Shown here: piece after piece, positions 24,496-32,746 of the stretch
Numbering within the stretch: position 1 is the first letter of the stretch
Layout: each line of letters begins with the position of its first letter
Assembly: GCA_031414805.1 (NCBI GenBank)
Contig: JANOQJ010000015.1
Location: forward strand, 62,001-126,000
Direction of reading: 5' to 3'
DNA: 64,000 nt
From: JAAFIW01 sp031414805
GTDB taxonomy: Bacteria > Pseudomonadota > Gammaproteobacteria > Burkholderiales > Burkholderiaceae_C
Program-made: the position numbers and the translations under genes
Notes under the pieces: generated by a model
Told to the model about the DNA's origin: nothing
Database searches by the model: none
The model's input: only the letters and a program-made list of their open reading frames with translations

Positions 24496-25320
24496 TCAGT
24501 CGATCAAGCCCGCTGCGTCGTGAAACGGATGTGGCCCATCGAACACACCGCTGGGCACCAGGTGGCTCACCAGGCGCTGGTTGGCAGGCAAGGCCAGCAC
24601 GCGAAAAGCCGGTGGCTCCAGCGCCCAGGCTGAGGGGGCTTGCGAGTCGAAATTCAAGCAAACCTGGTGCGCGGTAGACGGGGTGGTGCAGGCAATCGAC
24701 CCGCCAAATCGCACCTCAATCGCGCGGTGCAGGTGGCCACACAGAATGCGCTGCACGTTGGGGTGCTGAGCCACCGATGCTTCCAGTTCTGAAGCGCCTT
24801 CACGCAGGCCAATGGCGTCCATGTGGTCAATTAACGTGGCAAACGGTGGGTGGTGCATGGCAATTACCACGGGCTCATGCGCATAGGTTTTCAGTTGCGC
24901 CGCCAGCCAATCCAGCCTGCGCTGGCACAAACCGCCGTAAGGCTGACCGGGTGTCACCGTGTCCAGTGCGATCAGCCGCAGGTTGCCGACTTTCACGGCG
25001 TATTGAACAAAGCCATCTGTGCCGAGATAAGTGTGCTCGGGGAAGCTTGCGCGCAGTTGTTCGCGGCTGTCGTGGTTGCCGGGCAGCAGGTACAGCGGCA
25101 TGGGCAAGGGCTTGAGCAACTCGCGCAAATGGGCGTATTCATCCACTCGGCCAAAGTCGACCAGGTCGCCGGTGAGCACCACGGCATGTGGTTGCTGGGG
25201 CAGGCGCAGCACCGATTGCACGGCCACTTTGAGGTGGTGCGCGGTGTCAATGCGGCCATAGGCCAGCTTGCCGGGCTCGCGGATATGCATGTCGGTGAGG
25301 TGGGCCAGGAGGGTGGTCAT
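24496..25320 (-). CDS. cpdA: 3',5'-cyclic-nucleotide phosphodiesterase, CpdA type
   Basis: A 274-residue calcineurin-like metallophosphoesterase of the CpdA group, which hydrolyses cAMP in the cytoplasm. All metal ligands are present: LTDMHI (Asp10, His12), TGDLVDFG, PGNHDSRE, MHHPPF and CGHLHRA. Length matches CpdA. The ATG at 25320 gives MTTLLAHLTDMH, and its stop is 4 bases from the convergent Nudix gene. The class III cyclase at 8758 could make its substrate, but that is only an inference. Confidence 0.85.
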   Translation of the reverse strand: MTTLLAHLTDMHIREPGKLAYGRIDTAHHLKVAVQSVLRLPQQPHAVVLTGDLVDFGRVDEYAHLRELLKPLPMPLYLLPGNHDSREQLRASFPEHTYLGTDGFVQYAVKVGNLRLIALDTVTPGQPYGGLCQRRLDWLAAQLKTYAHEPVVIAMHHPPFATLIDHMDAIGLREGASELEASVAQHPNVQRILCGHLHRAIEVRFGGSIACTTPSTAHQVCLNFDSQAPSAWALEPPAFRVLALPANQRLVSHLVPSGVFDGPHPFHDAAGLID

Positions 25321-25345
25321 GGGTTTGACTCCATTACAAATGTTT

Positions 25346-25407
25346 TGCTATATAGTTTATAGCTGCTTGAGCAGGTTTTATAAGGGCTTGATGGCTATTT
25401 TGCTTAT
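25346..25407 (-). repeat. Dispersed hairpin repeat
   Basis: Reversed copy: TTTGCTATATAGTTTATAGC, then TGCTTGAGCAGGTTTTATAA, then GGGCTTGATGGC. It lies upstream of cpdA. Confidence 0.75.
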
Positions 25408-25420
25408 AAGTCTTGGCTTG

Positions 25421-25580
25421 ACTCCTTCCCCTTTCGGGGGAAGCTTGGCCTGTCCTGAGCTTGTCGAAGGGGGATGGGGGCAGTGCGTCACGCCGTTTCA
25501 GGAAAATTCATGTTGACGAGGGTTTACAGCGCGCGCCGCATGCCCCCATCCCTGCCTTCCCCCAGCGGGGGAAGGGGTCA
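25421..25580. repeat. GC-rich inverted repeat cluster downstream of the ABC operon
   Basis: CTTCCCCTTTCGGGGGAAGC forms a hairpin at 25424; GGGATGGGGGCAG at 25472 faces TGCCCCCATCCC at 25541, and CTTCCCCCAGCGGGGGAAGG forms another hairpin at 25556. CCTGAGCTTGTCGAAGGG within it is a repeat common in many proteobacterial genomes. The same design recurs at 28466-28620. Confidence 0.65.
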
Positions 25581-25584
25581 TACC

Positions 25585-26649
25585 TCATGCCTGCCCCGCC
25601 AGCAAACGCGCAGCATCCACACGAATGCCAACCGTCTGCCCTGCCGCCCATACGCTACCCGAGGGCACCTCAGCACTCAGCGCGGCTTGGTCGGCGGTGT
25701 GCAGCAACAGCTGCACCCGGTCGCCCATAAAGCTGCGCTGCGCAATAACCGCCTCGCCCCAGCCCGGTACCAGACTTGTGGGTGGGCCGATTTCAATGTT
25801 TTCGGGCCTCACCAGCAGCGTGACCTGGCCTGCGTGTTGCGGCAGGCAGCGCAACGCGCAACCACCCACCCGCACATGCCCGCTGGTGACCTGCTCTGCG
25901 CTGCGCTGCAGGCGGTTGATCCGCCCCAAAAACTCCGCCACAAACGGGTGCGCGGGCTGGCGGTACAGGGTTTCGCCGTCACCCACCTGCACGATGCGCC
26001 CGGCGTGCATCACCGCCAGCCGATCGGCAATGGCCAGGGCTTCCTGCTGGTCATGCGTGACGTGGATAGCGGTGATGCGCAGGCTGCGCAGCAGCTGGGC
26101 CAACTCGCCTCGCAACTGCTCCTTGAGCTTGGCGTCCAGCGCCGTCAGCGGCTCATCGAGCAGCAGCACGCGCGGGCGCACGGCCAGCGCGCGGGCCAGG
26201 GCCACGCGCTGGCGCTGGCCGCCCGACAACTCGGCGGGGCGCTTGTGTTCCAGGCCGGTCAGGCGCACCAAATCCACCATTTCGCCCACCACTTTTTTGC
26301 GCTGCGTTTCGTCAACATGCCGCACGCGCAGACCGTAGCCAATATTGGCCGCCACCGTCATTTGCGGAAACAGCGCGTAGTGCTGAAACACCATGCCCAC
26401 GCCGCGCTGCTCGACCTTTTGCTGCGTCACGTCTTGCCCGTTGAACAGAATGCGGCTACCCGCGTCGGCCACCTCCAGCCCGGCAATCAAACGCAGCAAG
26501 GTGGTCTTGCCGCAGCCCGAGGGGCCGAGCAAGGCCATGATTTCGCCGGGGTTGACATCCAGGCTGGTCGGCAGCAAACCCCGGCTGCCGTCAGCATAAG
26601 TTTTGGCGCAGTCAGCCACGGTCACGCGGGTTTGTTCGAGTTGTTGCAT
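25585..26649 (-). CDS. ABC transporter ATPase (polyamine/iron/phosphonate-type importer)
   Basis: The 354-residue ATPase of a binding-protein-dependent importer, in the CysA/PotA/FbpC group. It has Walker A GPSGCGKTT, Q-loop GMVFQHYALFPQM, signature LSGGQRQRVALARAL, Walker B LLLDEPLTALD and H-loop IHVTHDQQEA, then a C-terminal TOBE domain (VTLLVRPENIEIG). It follows two permease genes on the same strand after a 146-base gap holding a REP pair, and works with them and the binding protein at 28639. Substrate is uncertain. Confidence 0.9.
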   Translation of the reverse strand: MQQLEQTRVTVADCAKTYADGSRGLLPTSLDVNPGEIMALLGPSGCGKTTLLRLIAGLEVADAGSRILFNGQDVTQQKVEQRGVGMVFQHYALFPQMTVAANIGYGLRVRHVDETQRKKVVGEMVDLVRLTGLEHKRPAELSGGQRQRVALARALAVRPRVLLLDEPLTALDAKLKEQLRGELAQLLRSLRITAIHVTHDQQEALAIADRLAVMHAGRIVQVGDGETLYRQPAHPFVAEFLGRINRLQRSAEQVTSGHVRVGGCALRCLPQHAGQVTLLVRPENIEIGPPTSLVPGWGEAVIAQRSFMGDRVQLLLHTADQAALSAEVPSGSVWAAGQTVGIRVDAARLLAGQA

Positions 26650-26663
26650 AGATCGATGAAGCT

Positions 26664-26762
26664 CGTCATTCCCGCGCAGGCGGGAATCCGTCGCAGCGGG
26701 CCAGAAACGATGTGAAGGGCAAGGGCTGCGCGCCTGGATTCCCGCCTACGCGGGAATGACGG
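26664..26762. repeat. Paired inverted REP-like palindromic units
   Basis: CGTCATTCCCGCGCAGGCGG at 26664 faces TGGATTCCCGCCTACGCGGG at 26735, the same design as at 2233 and 35904. It lies in an operon gap between the permease and ATPase genes, where REP pairs can protect upstream mRNA. Confidence 0.75.
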
Positions 26763-26795
26763 AATAAAAGATGGGTCATTTTTCTCGAATACCTA

Positions 26796-27584
26796 TCAAT
26801 TCAATCCATACCGGGATTGCACGCGCGCCGCGAGGGTTTGCAGCGCCCACAGCACCGGCAACACCACCATTAAAAAAACCAGCGTGTAAGCCGATCCCAC
26901 TTCCAGCCGCATCGACGCATAACTGTCGGCCAGGCCCACTGGCAAGGTGCGCATCAGGGGTGTGTGCAGCATCCAGGTGAGGTTGAACTCGCCCACCGAC
27001 AGCGTGAACACCATCAGGCCACCGGCCACGATGGCGGGGGCTACGGCGGGCACCAGCACGCCTAAAAACCGCTGGCGAAAACTGGCACCCAGGGTGCGCG
27101 CCGCTTCATCGAGTGCCTTGAGCTCGGGCCGTTCAAACGCCGCGGCCACGGTTCGCACCATGAAAGGCAAGGTGAACACCATGTGCCCCACCCAAATGAA
27201 GGCGTAGCTGGTGCGAAAGCCCTTGATCTGCCCGTAAGCCAGGATCAGCGCCAGCGCCGTGGCCAGCCCCGGTACCGCCACCGGCAAGGTGATGAGCTCT
27301 TCAAACAAGCGTGCCCAACGGTTTTTGCTGTTGGCCAGGGCGTAAGCACAAGGCACGCCAATGAGTGCTGTGCCCAACACGCAACTGGCAGCCAGCGCCA
27401 GACTGGCCCACACCGTGTTGCCATAACCCTCCCACACCTGCACGAGCCAGCGCGTGGTCAGGCCACTGCTCAAGCCCTGGCTGTAGTTGTTGACCAGGCC
27501 CGCGAGCACTGACAACACGATCGGCGTGACCATGAAAAACGCCACCGTTAACGTGACAGCGAGTAGGAACGGAGAGCGGTTCAT
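26796..27584 (-). CDS. ABC transporter permease 2
   Basis: A 262-residue inner-membrane permease with six helices and the EAA loop LKALDEAARTLGASFRQRF. It begins MNRSPFLLAVTLTVAFFM; the ATG at 27584 overlaps the stop of the upstream permease as ATGA, so the pair is translationally coupled. Together they form the channel of the importer driven by the ATPase at 25585. The polyamine/phosphonate-type family is clear, the cargo is not. Confidence 0.88.
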   Translation of the reverse strand: MNRSPFLLAVTLTVAFFMVTPIVLSVLAGLVNNYSQGLSSGLTTRWLVQVWEGYGNTVWASLALAASCVLGTALIGVPCAYALANSKNRWARLFEELITLPVAVPGLATALALILAYGQIKGFRTSYAFIWVGHMVFTLPFMVRTVAAAFERPELKALDEAARTLGASFRQRFLGVLVPAVAPAIVAGGLMVFTLSVGEFNLTWMLHTPLMRTLPVGLADSYASMRLEVGSAYTLVFLMVVLPVLWALQTLAARVQSRYGLN

Positions 27585-28387
27585 ACCGTGGCCCCTGCAT
27601 TCACCGAGCCAAACCGCCGCGCGGCAAACAGCACCAACCACGTCATCAAGCCCAGCGCAATCGACAGCGACGCGGCCAGCGCAAAGTTGGCGTAGTTGGT
27701 GAATTCGTTGTAGATGGAAATGGGCAGCACCTCAAACTTGGCCGACAAGGTGAACGCCGTGCCAAACGCGCCCATGGCGGTGGCAAACACGATGGCCGCG
27801 CAGGCCAGGGTCGTGGGTGCCAGCTGCGGCAACCACACATCACGCAACACTTGCCAGCGTGAGGCACCGAGGCAGCGCGCGGCCTCTTCCAGACCCGCAT
27901 CCATGCTCTGCGCGGCAGCGGTGTAGGCGCTGATGGCGCGGGGCAGCGAAAAATACAGGTAAGCCAGAAACAAGCCCAGCAAGCCGTAAGCAAACGTCCA
28001 ATTGCCCAGACCCATTACCTGGCTCCACTGCGCAATCGGGCCTTGCCGGCCACCCAGCAAGATCACGAAGAACCCGACGATCACGCCGGGGAAACTCAGG
28101 GGCAAAGTCAGCAGGGCCTGCAGAATTCGCTTGCCCATGAATTGGTTTCGCGCCAGAAAAATACCCACGGCTGCACCCAGCGCCAGCGTGGCGGCGGTCA
28201 CAGACAACGACAGCGCCAAGGTTTGCAACAAGCTTTTCAGGTAGCGGGCATTGGTGAGCACCACGAAGTAAGTCTCCCAGCCTTTTTCTGCGGGCAGGGC
28301 CATCAGCCGCACGACGGGCAGCAGCCAGAAGGCTGCGAAGAAGGCGGCGGCGGGCGCCAGGCAGAGGGCTAGCAGGTGGCGGGGCAT
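27581..28387 (-). CDS. ABC transporter permease 1
   Basis: A 268-residue inner-membrane permease (MPRHLLALCLAPAAAFFAAF) with six helices and the EAA loop MDAGLEEAARCLGASRWQVL. The start ATG at 28387 is the first of the transporter genes after the binding protein, from which it is separated by a 251-base gap full of repeats. Its last bases overlap the second permease. Confidence 0.88.
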   Translation of the reverse strand: MPRHLLALCLAPAAAFFAAFWLLPVVRLMALPAEKGWETYFVVLTNARYLKSLLQTLALSLSVTAATLALGAAVGIFLARNQFMGKRILQALLTLPLSFPGVIVGFFVILLGGRQGPIAQWSQVMGLGNWTFAYGLLGLFLAYLYFSLPRAISAYTAAAQSMDAGLEEAARCLGASRWQVLRDVWLPQLAPTTLACAAIVFATAMGAFGTAFTLSAKFEVLPISIYNEFTNYANFALAASLSIALGLMTWLVLFAARRFGSVNAGATV

Positions 28388-28391
28388 GTTT

Positions 28392-28441
28392 TAGTCGCTA
28401 TGTTTTGTATAGCTGCTTGAGCAATGAATACAAGGGTGAAA
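28392..28441 (-). repeat. Dispersed hairpin repeat
   Basis: Reversed copy: GTCGCTATGTTTTGTATAGC, then TGCTTGAGCAATGAATACAA, then GGGTG. It lies just before the first permease start. Confidence 0.75.
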
Positions 28442-28465
28442 GGTGGTTTTTGTTTAAAAACTGTC

Positions 28466-28620
28466 TTTCTCCTTCCCCTTCCGGGGGAAGGCAGGGATGG
28501 GGGCCGGGCCCCGACGGTTGCAACATACAGGCGTGGTGGGAGCGCATGCCCCCATCCCTACCTTCCCCCAAAAGGGGAAGGGGCCAGATATGTTTCCCCC
28601 GGGAGGGGAAGGGGCGACAT
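28466..28620. repeat. GC-rich inverted repeat cluster within the ABC operon
   Basis: CTTCCCCTTCCGGGGGAAGG hairpin, GGGATGGGGGCC facing TGCCCCCATCCC, then CTTCCCCCAAAAGGGGAAGG and CCCCCGGGAGGGGAAGGGG hairpins. It is the same kind of cluster as at 25421 and probably weakens transcription or protects the mRNA between the binding protein and permease genes. Confidence 0.65.
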
Positions 28621-28638
28621 CCAGAGGAACAACCGGCC

Positions 28639-29640
28639 TTACTGCGCCTCTTTCAAATACCGATCCGAGAACCCCTTCTGCACCTCAGCCATCTTCGCGT
28701 AGTCCACAGTTTTGGCCCGTGCGTATTCAGCAGCCGGCAGAAAGCGCGACTGGGCTTCGCGGCTCATGGCGCTGGCCCGCACGGGGCGCAGGTAGGCGTT
28801 GGCCCACAGGGCCTGGCCTTCGTCGCTCAGCACAAAGTCCAGCACCTTTTTGCCGTTTTCGGCGTTCGGGCCTTTGTTGACCAGGCCCATCACGTAGGGC
28901 ACCACCACTGTGCCTTCTGCGGGAATCACAAACGCCACATTCGCGTTGTCTTTGTACTTGGCGCGGTAGGCGTTGAAGTCGTAGTCCAGCAAGATGGCGA
29001 TTTCGCCGGAAATCACCCTTGCATAAGACGTTTGCTTGGGCACGATGGGCTCGTTCTTTTGCAGCGCCTTGAAGTAGTCAATCGCCGGGCCAAAGTTGTC
29101 CAGCGTGCCGCCACGGGCCTGCTTGATCGCCACCGCGCCGACGTAACCGACAAAGGCCGACGAGGGGTCGAGGTAGCCCACCAGGCCCTTGTATTCAGGC
29201 TTGAGCAAATCAGCCCACGATTTGGGAATCGGCTTGCCCTTGAGCGCGTCCACATTCACCATCAAACCCAAGGTGCCCGAGTGAATGGTGAACCAGTTGC
29301 CATCAGCGTCTTTCAGGCCATCGGGAATTTCGGCCCAGGCGGCGGGCTTGTAGCTACTTGTCACGCCGTCTTTTTTAGCTTGAATGCCGAAGGTCACGCC
29401 CAGGTAGGTCACGTCGGCCACCGGGGCGGCTTTTTCAGCGACCAACTGCGCGAGCGACTGGCCCGAGTTTTTGTTGTCGGGCGGTACCGTGATGCCGGTT
29501 TTGGCCTTGATGGCTTTGAGCTGGCTGCCCCAATCGGCCCATTCGGGCGGGCAGTTGTAGCAAATGGCCGATTGGGCCGATGCGAGGGTGGCGGCAGCCA
29601 ACAGGCTGGCGGCAACGACGGTTTTGAGCAGTTTTTTCAC
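28639..29640 (-). CDS. Periplasmic substrate-binding protein of the ABC importer
   Basis: A 333-residue type II binding protein. The signal peptide (KKLLKTVVAASLLAAATLASAQ) is followed by AICYNCPPEWADWGSQLKA, FTIHSGTLGLMVNVDAL, PKSWADLLKPEYKGLVGYL and GKKVLDFVLSDEGQALWANA, typical of the iron/polyamine/aminoethylphosphonate binding proteins. The start is a GTG at 29640 with GGAG seven bases upstream; a longer frame to 29808 overlaps the LacI gene. Highest expression in the operon is expected. Cargo not determined. Confidence 0.88.
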   Translation of the reverse strand: MKKLLKTVVAASLLAAATLASAQSAICYNCPPEWADWGSQLKAIKAKTGITVPPDNKNSGQSLAQLVAEKAAPVADVTYLGVTFGIQAKKDGVTSSYKPAAWAEIPDGLKDADGNWFTIHSGTLGLMVNVDALKGKPIPKSWADLLKPEYKGLVGYLDPSSAFVGYVGAVAIKQARGGTLDNFGPAIDYFKALQKNEPIVPKQTSYARVISGEIAILLDYDFNAYRAKYKDNANVAFVIPAEGTVVVPYVMGLVNKGPNAENGKKVLDFVLSDEGQALWANAYLRPVRASAMSREAQSRFLPAAEYARAKTVDYAKMAEVQKGFSDRYLKEAQ

Positions 29641-29654
29641 TTTGGAACTCCAGG

Positions 29655-30689
29655 TTAATGAGAGGAAGCAAGGGAACGGGCAGGAACAACTTGCAGGGGC
29701 GGCGCAGCGCACGATTCGCCTTGCCGCCAGGTGTGGGGCAAAGTGATGCTGGCACTCGGTGCGGGGGCTACGCCGGTTGACAATGCATCGGTGAGCAACT
29801 GCAAACACAGTCGGCCAATTTCGGCGTTTGGCTGGGCAATCGTGGTCAGCTGGGGGGCTAAATCCTCGCCCAGCGCAATGCCGTCAAAGCCGATTACCGA
29901 GAGCTGGCTAGGCACCTGCAGCCCGCACAGCCAGGCGGCGCGCAGGCAGCGCAGTGCAATCAAATCGTTGGAGCAAATCACGGCGGTGGGGCGCGGGCTG
30001 GTTTGCAAAAATGCAGCTATTTCATCCACCGCTGTTGCTACAAACGGCACCTCCAGCAACTGCGTTGCGGCGAGACCGACCGCCTTCATGCCGCGCTGGT
30101 AGCCGCGCACCCGTTGGCGCGCCCGGTCCGAGGCGCTGCGGTGGCCGCTGAGCATGGCAATGTGCGTGTGACCCAGGCCTTGCAAACGCGCCACCGCCTG
30201 CGCGACGGCTCGCTCCCCGTCCACACCCACACAGGGGTGGGCCGCGTGCTGGTTGTAGGCCAGCACGTAGGGCGTGGCGTTGGCTTTCAGCTGTGCGAGG
30301 CTGGCTGATTTTGCGGGGTTGGAGACCACCAGCGCCAGCGCGTCCACATTGCCTGCCAGCAGGGTGCGTACCGCTTGCTGCTCGGCCGCCAGTTGGTACT
30401 GCGTGGTCAGCGGCATGATGGCGTAGCCCGCCTTCGATGCCGCTTGCGCCATGCCGTCCAGACACTCAGCAAACACCGGGTTGAGCAGGCTGGGCAGCAC
30501 CACCCCGATCACCCGGCTGCGCTGCGTGCGCAAGGTGCGTGCGCTGCTGTTGGCCGTGTAGCCCAGCGCCCGCGCCACAGCCTGCACCCGCGCACGGGTG
30601 GCGGGCGCCACCTGGTCGGGCAGGTTGAACGCCCGCGACACGGTGGCGACCGACACACCGGCTTGCCTGGCAACGGCTTCAATGCTCAT
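29655..30689 (-). CDS. LacI-family transcription repressor
   Basis: A 344-residue repressor, first gene of the importer operon, 14 bases upstream of the binding protein. The N-terminal helix-turn-helix is IEAVARQAGVSVATVSRAFN, the hinge helix NSSARTLRTQRS, and the periplasmic-binding-type effector domain follows with GVVLPSLLNPVFAE and VSVIGFDGI-like SVIGFDGIALGEDL. The ATG at 30689 is the natural start (MSIEAVARQAG). A perfect palindrome at 30715 lies 26 bases upstream, indicating autoregulation and control of the whole operon. Confidence 0.9.
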   Translation of the reverse strand: MSIEAVARQAGVSVATVSRAFNLPDQVAPATRARVQAVARALGYTANSSARTLRTQRSRVIGVVLPSLLNPVFAECLDGMAQAASKAGYAIMPLTTQYQLAAEQQAVRTLLAGNVDALALVVSNPAKSASLAQLKANATPYVLAYNQHAAHPCVGVDGERAVAQAVARLQGLGHTHIAMLSGHRSASDRARQRVRGYQRGMKAVGLAATQLLEVPFVATAVDEIAAFLQTSPRPTAVICSNDLIALRCLRAAWLCGLQVPSQLSVIGFDGIALGEDLAPQLTTIAQPNAEIGRLCLQLLTDALSTGVAPAPSASITLPHTWRQGESCAAPPLQVVPARSLASSH

Positions 30690-30714
30690 AAATGGATGAC
30701 TCGCGTCGGGTTGC

Positions 30715-30728
30715 TGTAAACGTTTACA
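30715..30728. promoter_or_regulatory. LacI-type operator TGTAAACGTTTACA
   Basis: A perfect 14-bp palindrome with the central CG typical of LacI/PurR operators, 26 bases before the repressor start. Occupancy would block the operon promoter. Confidence 0.8.
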
Positions 30729-30826
30729 TTGAAACGCCAGCACATGACGGGTTCATGACACGAACCGAGGTTTTCAGGTTTTTGCGCAGCCACTGCAGCC
30801 GCGCTGGCTGCAGGCCATCTCGGCGT

Positions 30827-31905
30827 TCAGCGCGGTAGCAAAGCCTCTTGCAGCAAGCGGTCCAGCACCGCGAAATCGGGGTGCTCGAGGGTTGGTGTGC
30901 TGCCTGCCAGCGCTTGCAGCGAAGCGTCGATGAACGCACTCAGATGCGGTTTGCGCGGCATCAAATCGCTCTCGCCCACCGCGCGTTTTTCGCGCAGCAA
31001 ATCGGCAATTTCCGCCAACACCAGCGGGTCTTGCACCATGTGTGCCACCAGCGATTCAAACTGCATCGGCGGCGCAGTGTTCTTGTGCAGGCTCCACTGC
31101 GCCGCCAGGATGGGGCGCAGCACATAAAGATACTTTTTGGACCGCACGCGCTCGCCCCGCAAATACTCCCGGTAGTTGCCGCGCGCCATGTGCAAATAGT
31201 GGTGAAAACCGCGCTGCGGCTGGTAGACCAGCTGCGCCGCCGCGCGCAACCGCGCCACCAACACCACGTCTTCCCGGTAAACCACGGGCGACGAGAGCCA
31301 CTCGACCAGGGTTGCGTTGCCCTTGGCTAGGGCCTGTTCACACTATTTTTGCAAGATGCGTTGCGAGTCAAAAAGGTCATGGGTAAGGCGCAAGAACGGC
31401 GAGCAAGCCGTTCCGTCTTGCGTGCAGCCGGGGTATCCCCCCCGGCAAGGCTTCGCAACGCCGCGCATGGCCTTTTTGGCCGCAACCCGAAGGGAACGTG
31501 GTTAAAACAGCGCCACTCGTTGTTGCACTCCTAGGCCAGACGCCCAGTCTGGCCGTCGTCGCGCGCCTTGATTGGCGCTGTTTTAACCACGTTCGCACTT
31601 GCAAAAATAGTGTGAACAGGCCCTGGCAACTGCAAGGCTTTGCGCAAGTCCCAGCCGTTCACATCAAACACCGGGCCGGGCACCTCTTCGATCACATCGC
31701 GCAGCGGCCATATGCGCAGGTATTCGTGCACCGGACGTCTGTAGATAAAGCGCACGTCGTAGTCTGAGTCAGGCGACGCAAACCCCCAGCCCCGGCTGCC
31801 TGACTCACAGGCATAGATCACGCGAACATCTTCGTCACGCTCAACCGCCGCCAGCTTGTCGATGATCTGGGCACGGATGTCGGGGGCGATGGGGTGGGCG
31901 TCCAT
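30827..31905 (-). pseudogene. Nucleotidyltransferase-domain gene broken by an inserted element
   Basis: A DNA polymerase beta-type nucleotidyltransferase of the YcgL kind. The 5' part (from MDAHPIAPDIRAQ at 31905) has the active-site GSRGWGFASPDSDYDVRFIY, with both aspartates, and NGWDLRKALQL. The frame is then cut by the element at 31331-31622; the 3' part continues as NATLVEWLSSPVVYREDVV and runs to 30827. Removing the element restores one uninterrupted protein of about 260 residues. The catalytic half could still be made, fused to element-encoded residues. Confidence 0.8.
31331..31622. mobile_element. 292-bp non-autonomous (MITE-like) element
   Basis: Perfect terminal inverted repeats of 25 bases: GGCCTGTTCACACTATTTTT at 31331 and its complement ending TAGTGTGAACAGGCC at 31622. 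A second nested inverted repeat, ACGTGGTTAAAACAGCGCC at 31496 and GGCGCTGTTTTAACCACGT at 31573, lies inside. There is no transposase. CTAG before and CTGG after could be a decayed 4-bp target duplication, as in IS5-type insertions. It splits the nucleotidyltransferase gene. Confidence 0.8.
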
Positions 31906-31930
31906 GGGTGGATCGTGGTTACTTCCAGAC

Positions 31931-31958
31931 AAAAGGCCCGCTGGTGCGGGCCTTTTTA
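31931..31958 (-). terminator. Hairpin terminator downstream of the 77-residue gene
   Basis: AAAAAGGCCCG and CGGGCCTTTT form a strong stem with a CACCAG-type loop and T/A runs on both sides. It overlaps the stop codon at 31956 and may also act on the opposite strand. Confidence 0.8.
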
Positions 31959-32189
31959 TACCGTCTGGGCCACCGGGGCCTTGGCCTGCCGGGCCTTGCG
32001 CCAGGCGTCGATGCTGCCTGCGGCCTCTATCTCGGCGTTGAGGATGTCTTGCTCTTGCTGGGCCCAGCGCACTAGTGGATCCATGGGGCCGCTGTAGAAA
32101 ACACGCTCCCCGGGTTTGAACTCGCGGGCTTTGAACTCCTTGAACTCATCGTACATCTGCTGCATGCTGATGCGGACTGGCTGGGTCAT
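31956..32189 (-). CDS. Small conserved protein, third gene of the restriction operon
   Basis: A 77-residue charged protein: MTQPVRISMQQMYDEFKEF, KPGERVFYSGPMDPLVRWA, then a helix QQEQDILNAEIEAAGS. I do not recognise a family. Its ATG overlaps the stop of the 32186 gene (ATGA), so it belongs to the restriction-methylation unit; a terminator follows directly. A structural partner or regulator is possible. Confidence 0.65.
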   Translation of the reverse strand: MTQPVRISMQQMYDEFKEFKAREFKPGERVFYSGPMDPLVRWAQQEQDILNAEIEAAGSIDAWRKARQAKAPVAQTV

Positions 32190-32746
32190 GATCGTTCCCG
32201 AAAGTATTTCAAACCGTAGTTGCGGGCCAGGGTGACCCAGAACAGATGCTGCAACTCTATCAAAGATGCGCCAGAAGGCAACTGATCGGTGTTGACAATG
32301 TCTTGCACTTGGCGCGACAAGCGGGGGGTCAGCTGCAGGCTGAGCGCCTCTACCACTTCGGCGCTGGGTGCCTGGTCAGTCAACACCAGCACATGGCGAA
32401 ACTGTGGCGTGACCACGCGCAGTTCGGCTATCTGGGCAAACAAAGCGGCCTCGTAGTCCTGCAGTGAAAACGACGCGTTGCCCGGATGGTTGTGGGTAAA
32501 TGTGCTGCCTGCCATAGCAGATAGATCGGCCTCGGTGAAGGCTACGCGGTTGGGTTGGCCGTCAAGAGCTGCTCCGCCGCACCCACTCGCGCCGATGAAG
32601 ACGCCGGTTTCCAGCGAGTCGTTGCGAATCGCGTCTTCCACAGCCACGGCGGTCAGGCGTGCGGGGGTGGAGGTGTCGGGCTTGACGCGCGGGGCCTGGG
32701 GGTCGTAAGGGCCGAAAGCAGGCGCGGGCTGGTTAAAGTTTTTCAA
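32186..32746 (-). CDS. JAMM-motif-like protein in the restriction operon
   Basis: A 186-residue protein. Its core FTHNHPGNASFSLQDYEAAL resembles the HxHP..SxxD zinc motif of JAB/JAMM proteases and of related phage head-protein C-termini (His85, His87, Asp97), with a glutamate upstream in LETGVFIGAS; the spacing is one residue shorter than in RadC. The later ELRVVTPQFRHVLVL is also typical. It starts with TTG at 32746, overlapping the restriction gene stop (TTGA), and overlaps the next gene. Protease activity is uncertain. Confidence 0.6.
   Translation of the reverse strand: MKNFNQPAPAFGPYDPQAPRVKPDTSTPARLTAVAVEDAIRNDSLETGVFIGASGCGGAALDGQPNRVAFTEADLSAMAGSTFTHNHPGNASFSLQDYEAALFAQIAELRVVTPQFRHVLVLTDQAPSAEVVEALSLQLTPRLSRQVQDIVNTDQLPSGASLIELQHLFWVTLARNYGLKYFRERS

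Noticed and set aside
25474..26715. Long plus-strand frame over the ABC ATPase gene
   Set aside because: Shadow of the real minus-strand gene, with low-complexity composition.
28405..29658. Long plus-strand frame over the binding-protein gene
   Set aside because: Shadow of the minus-strand gene; begins inside a repeat.
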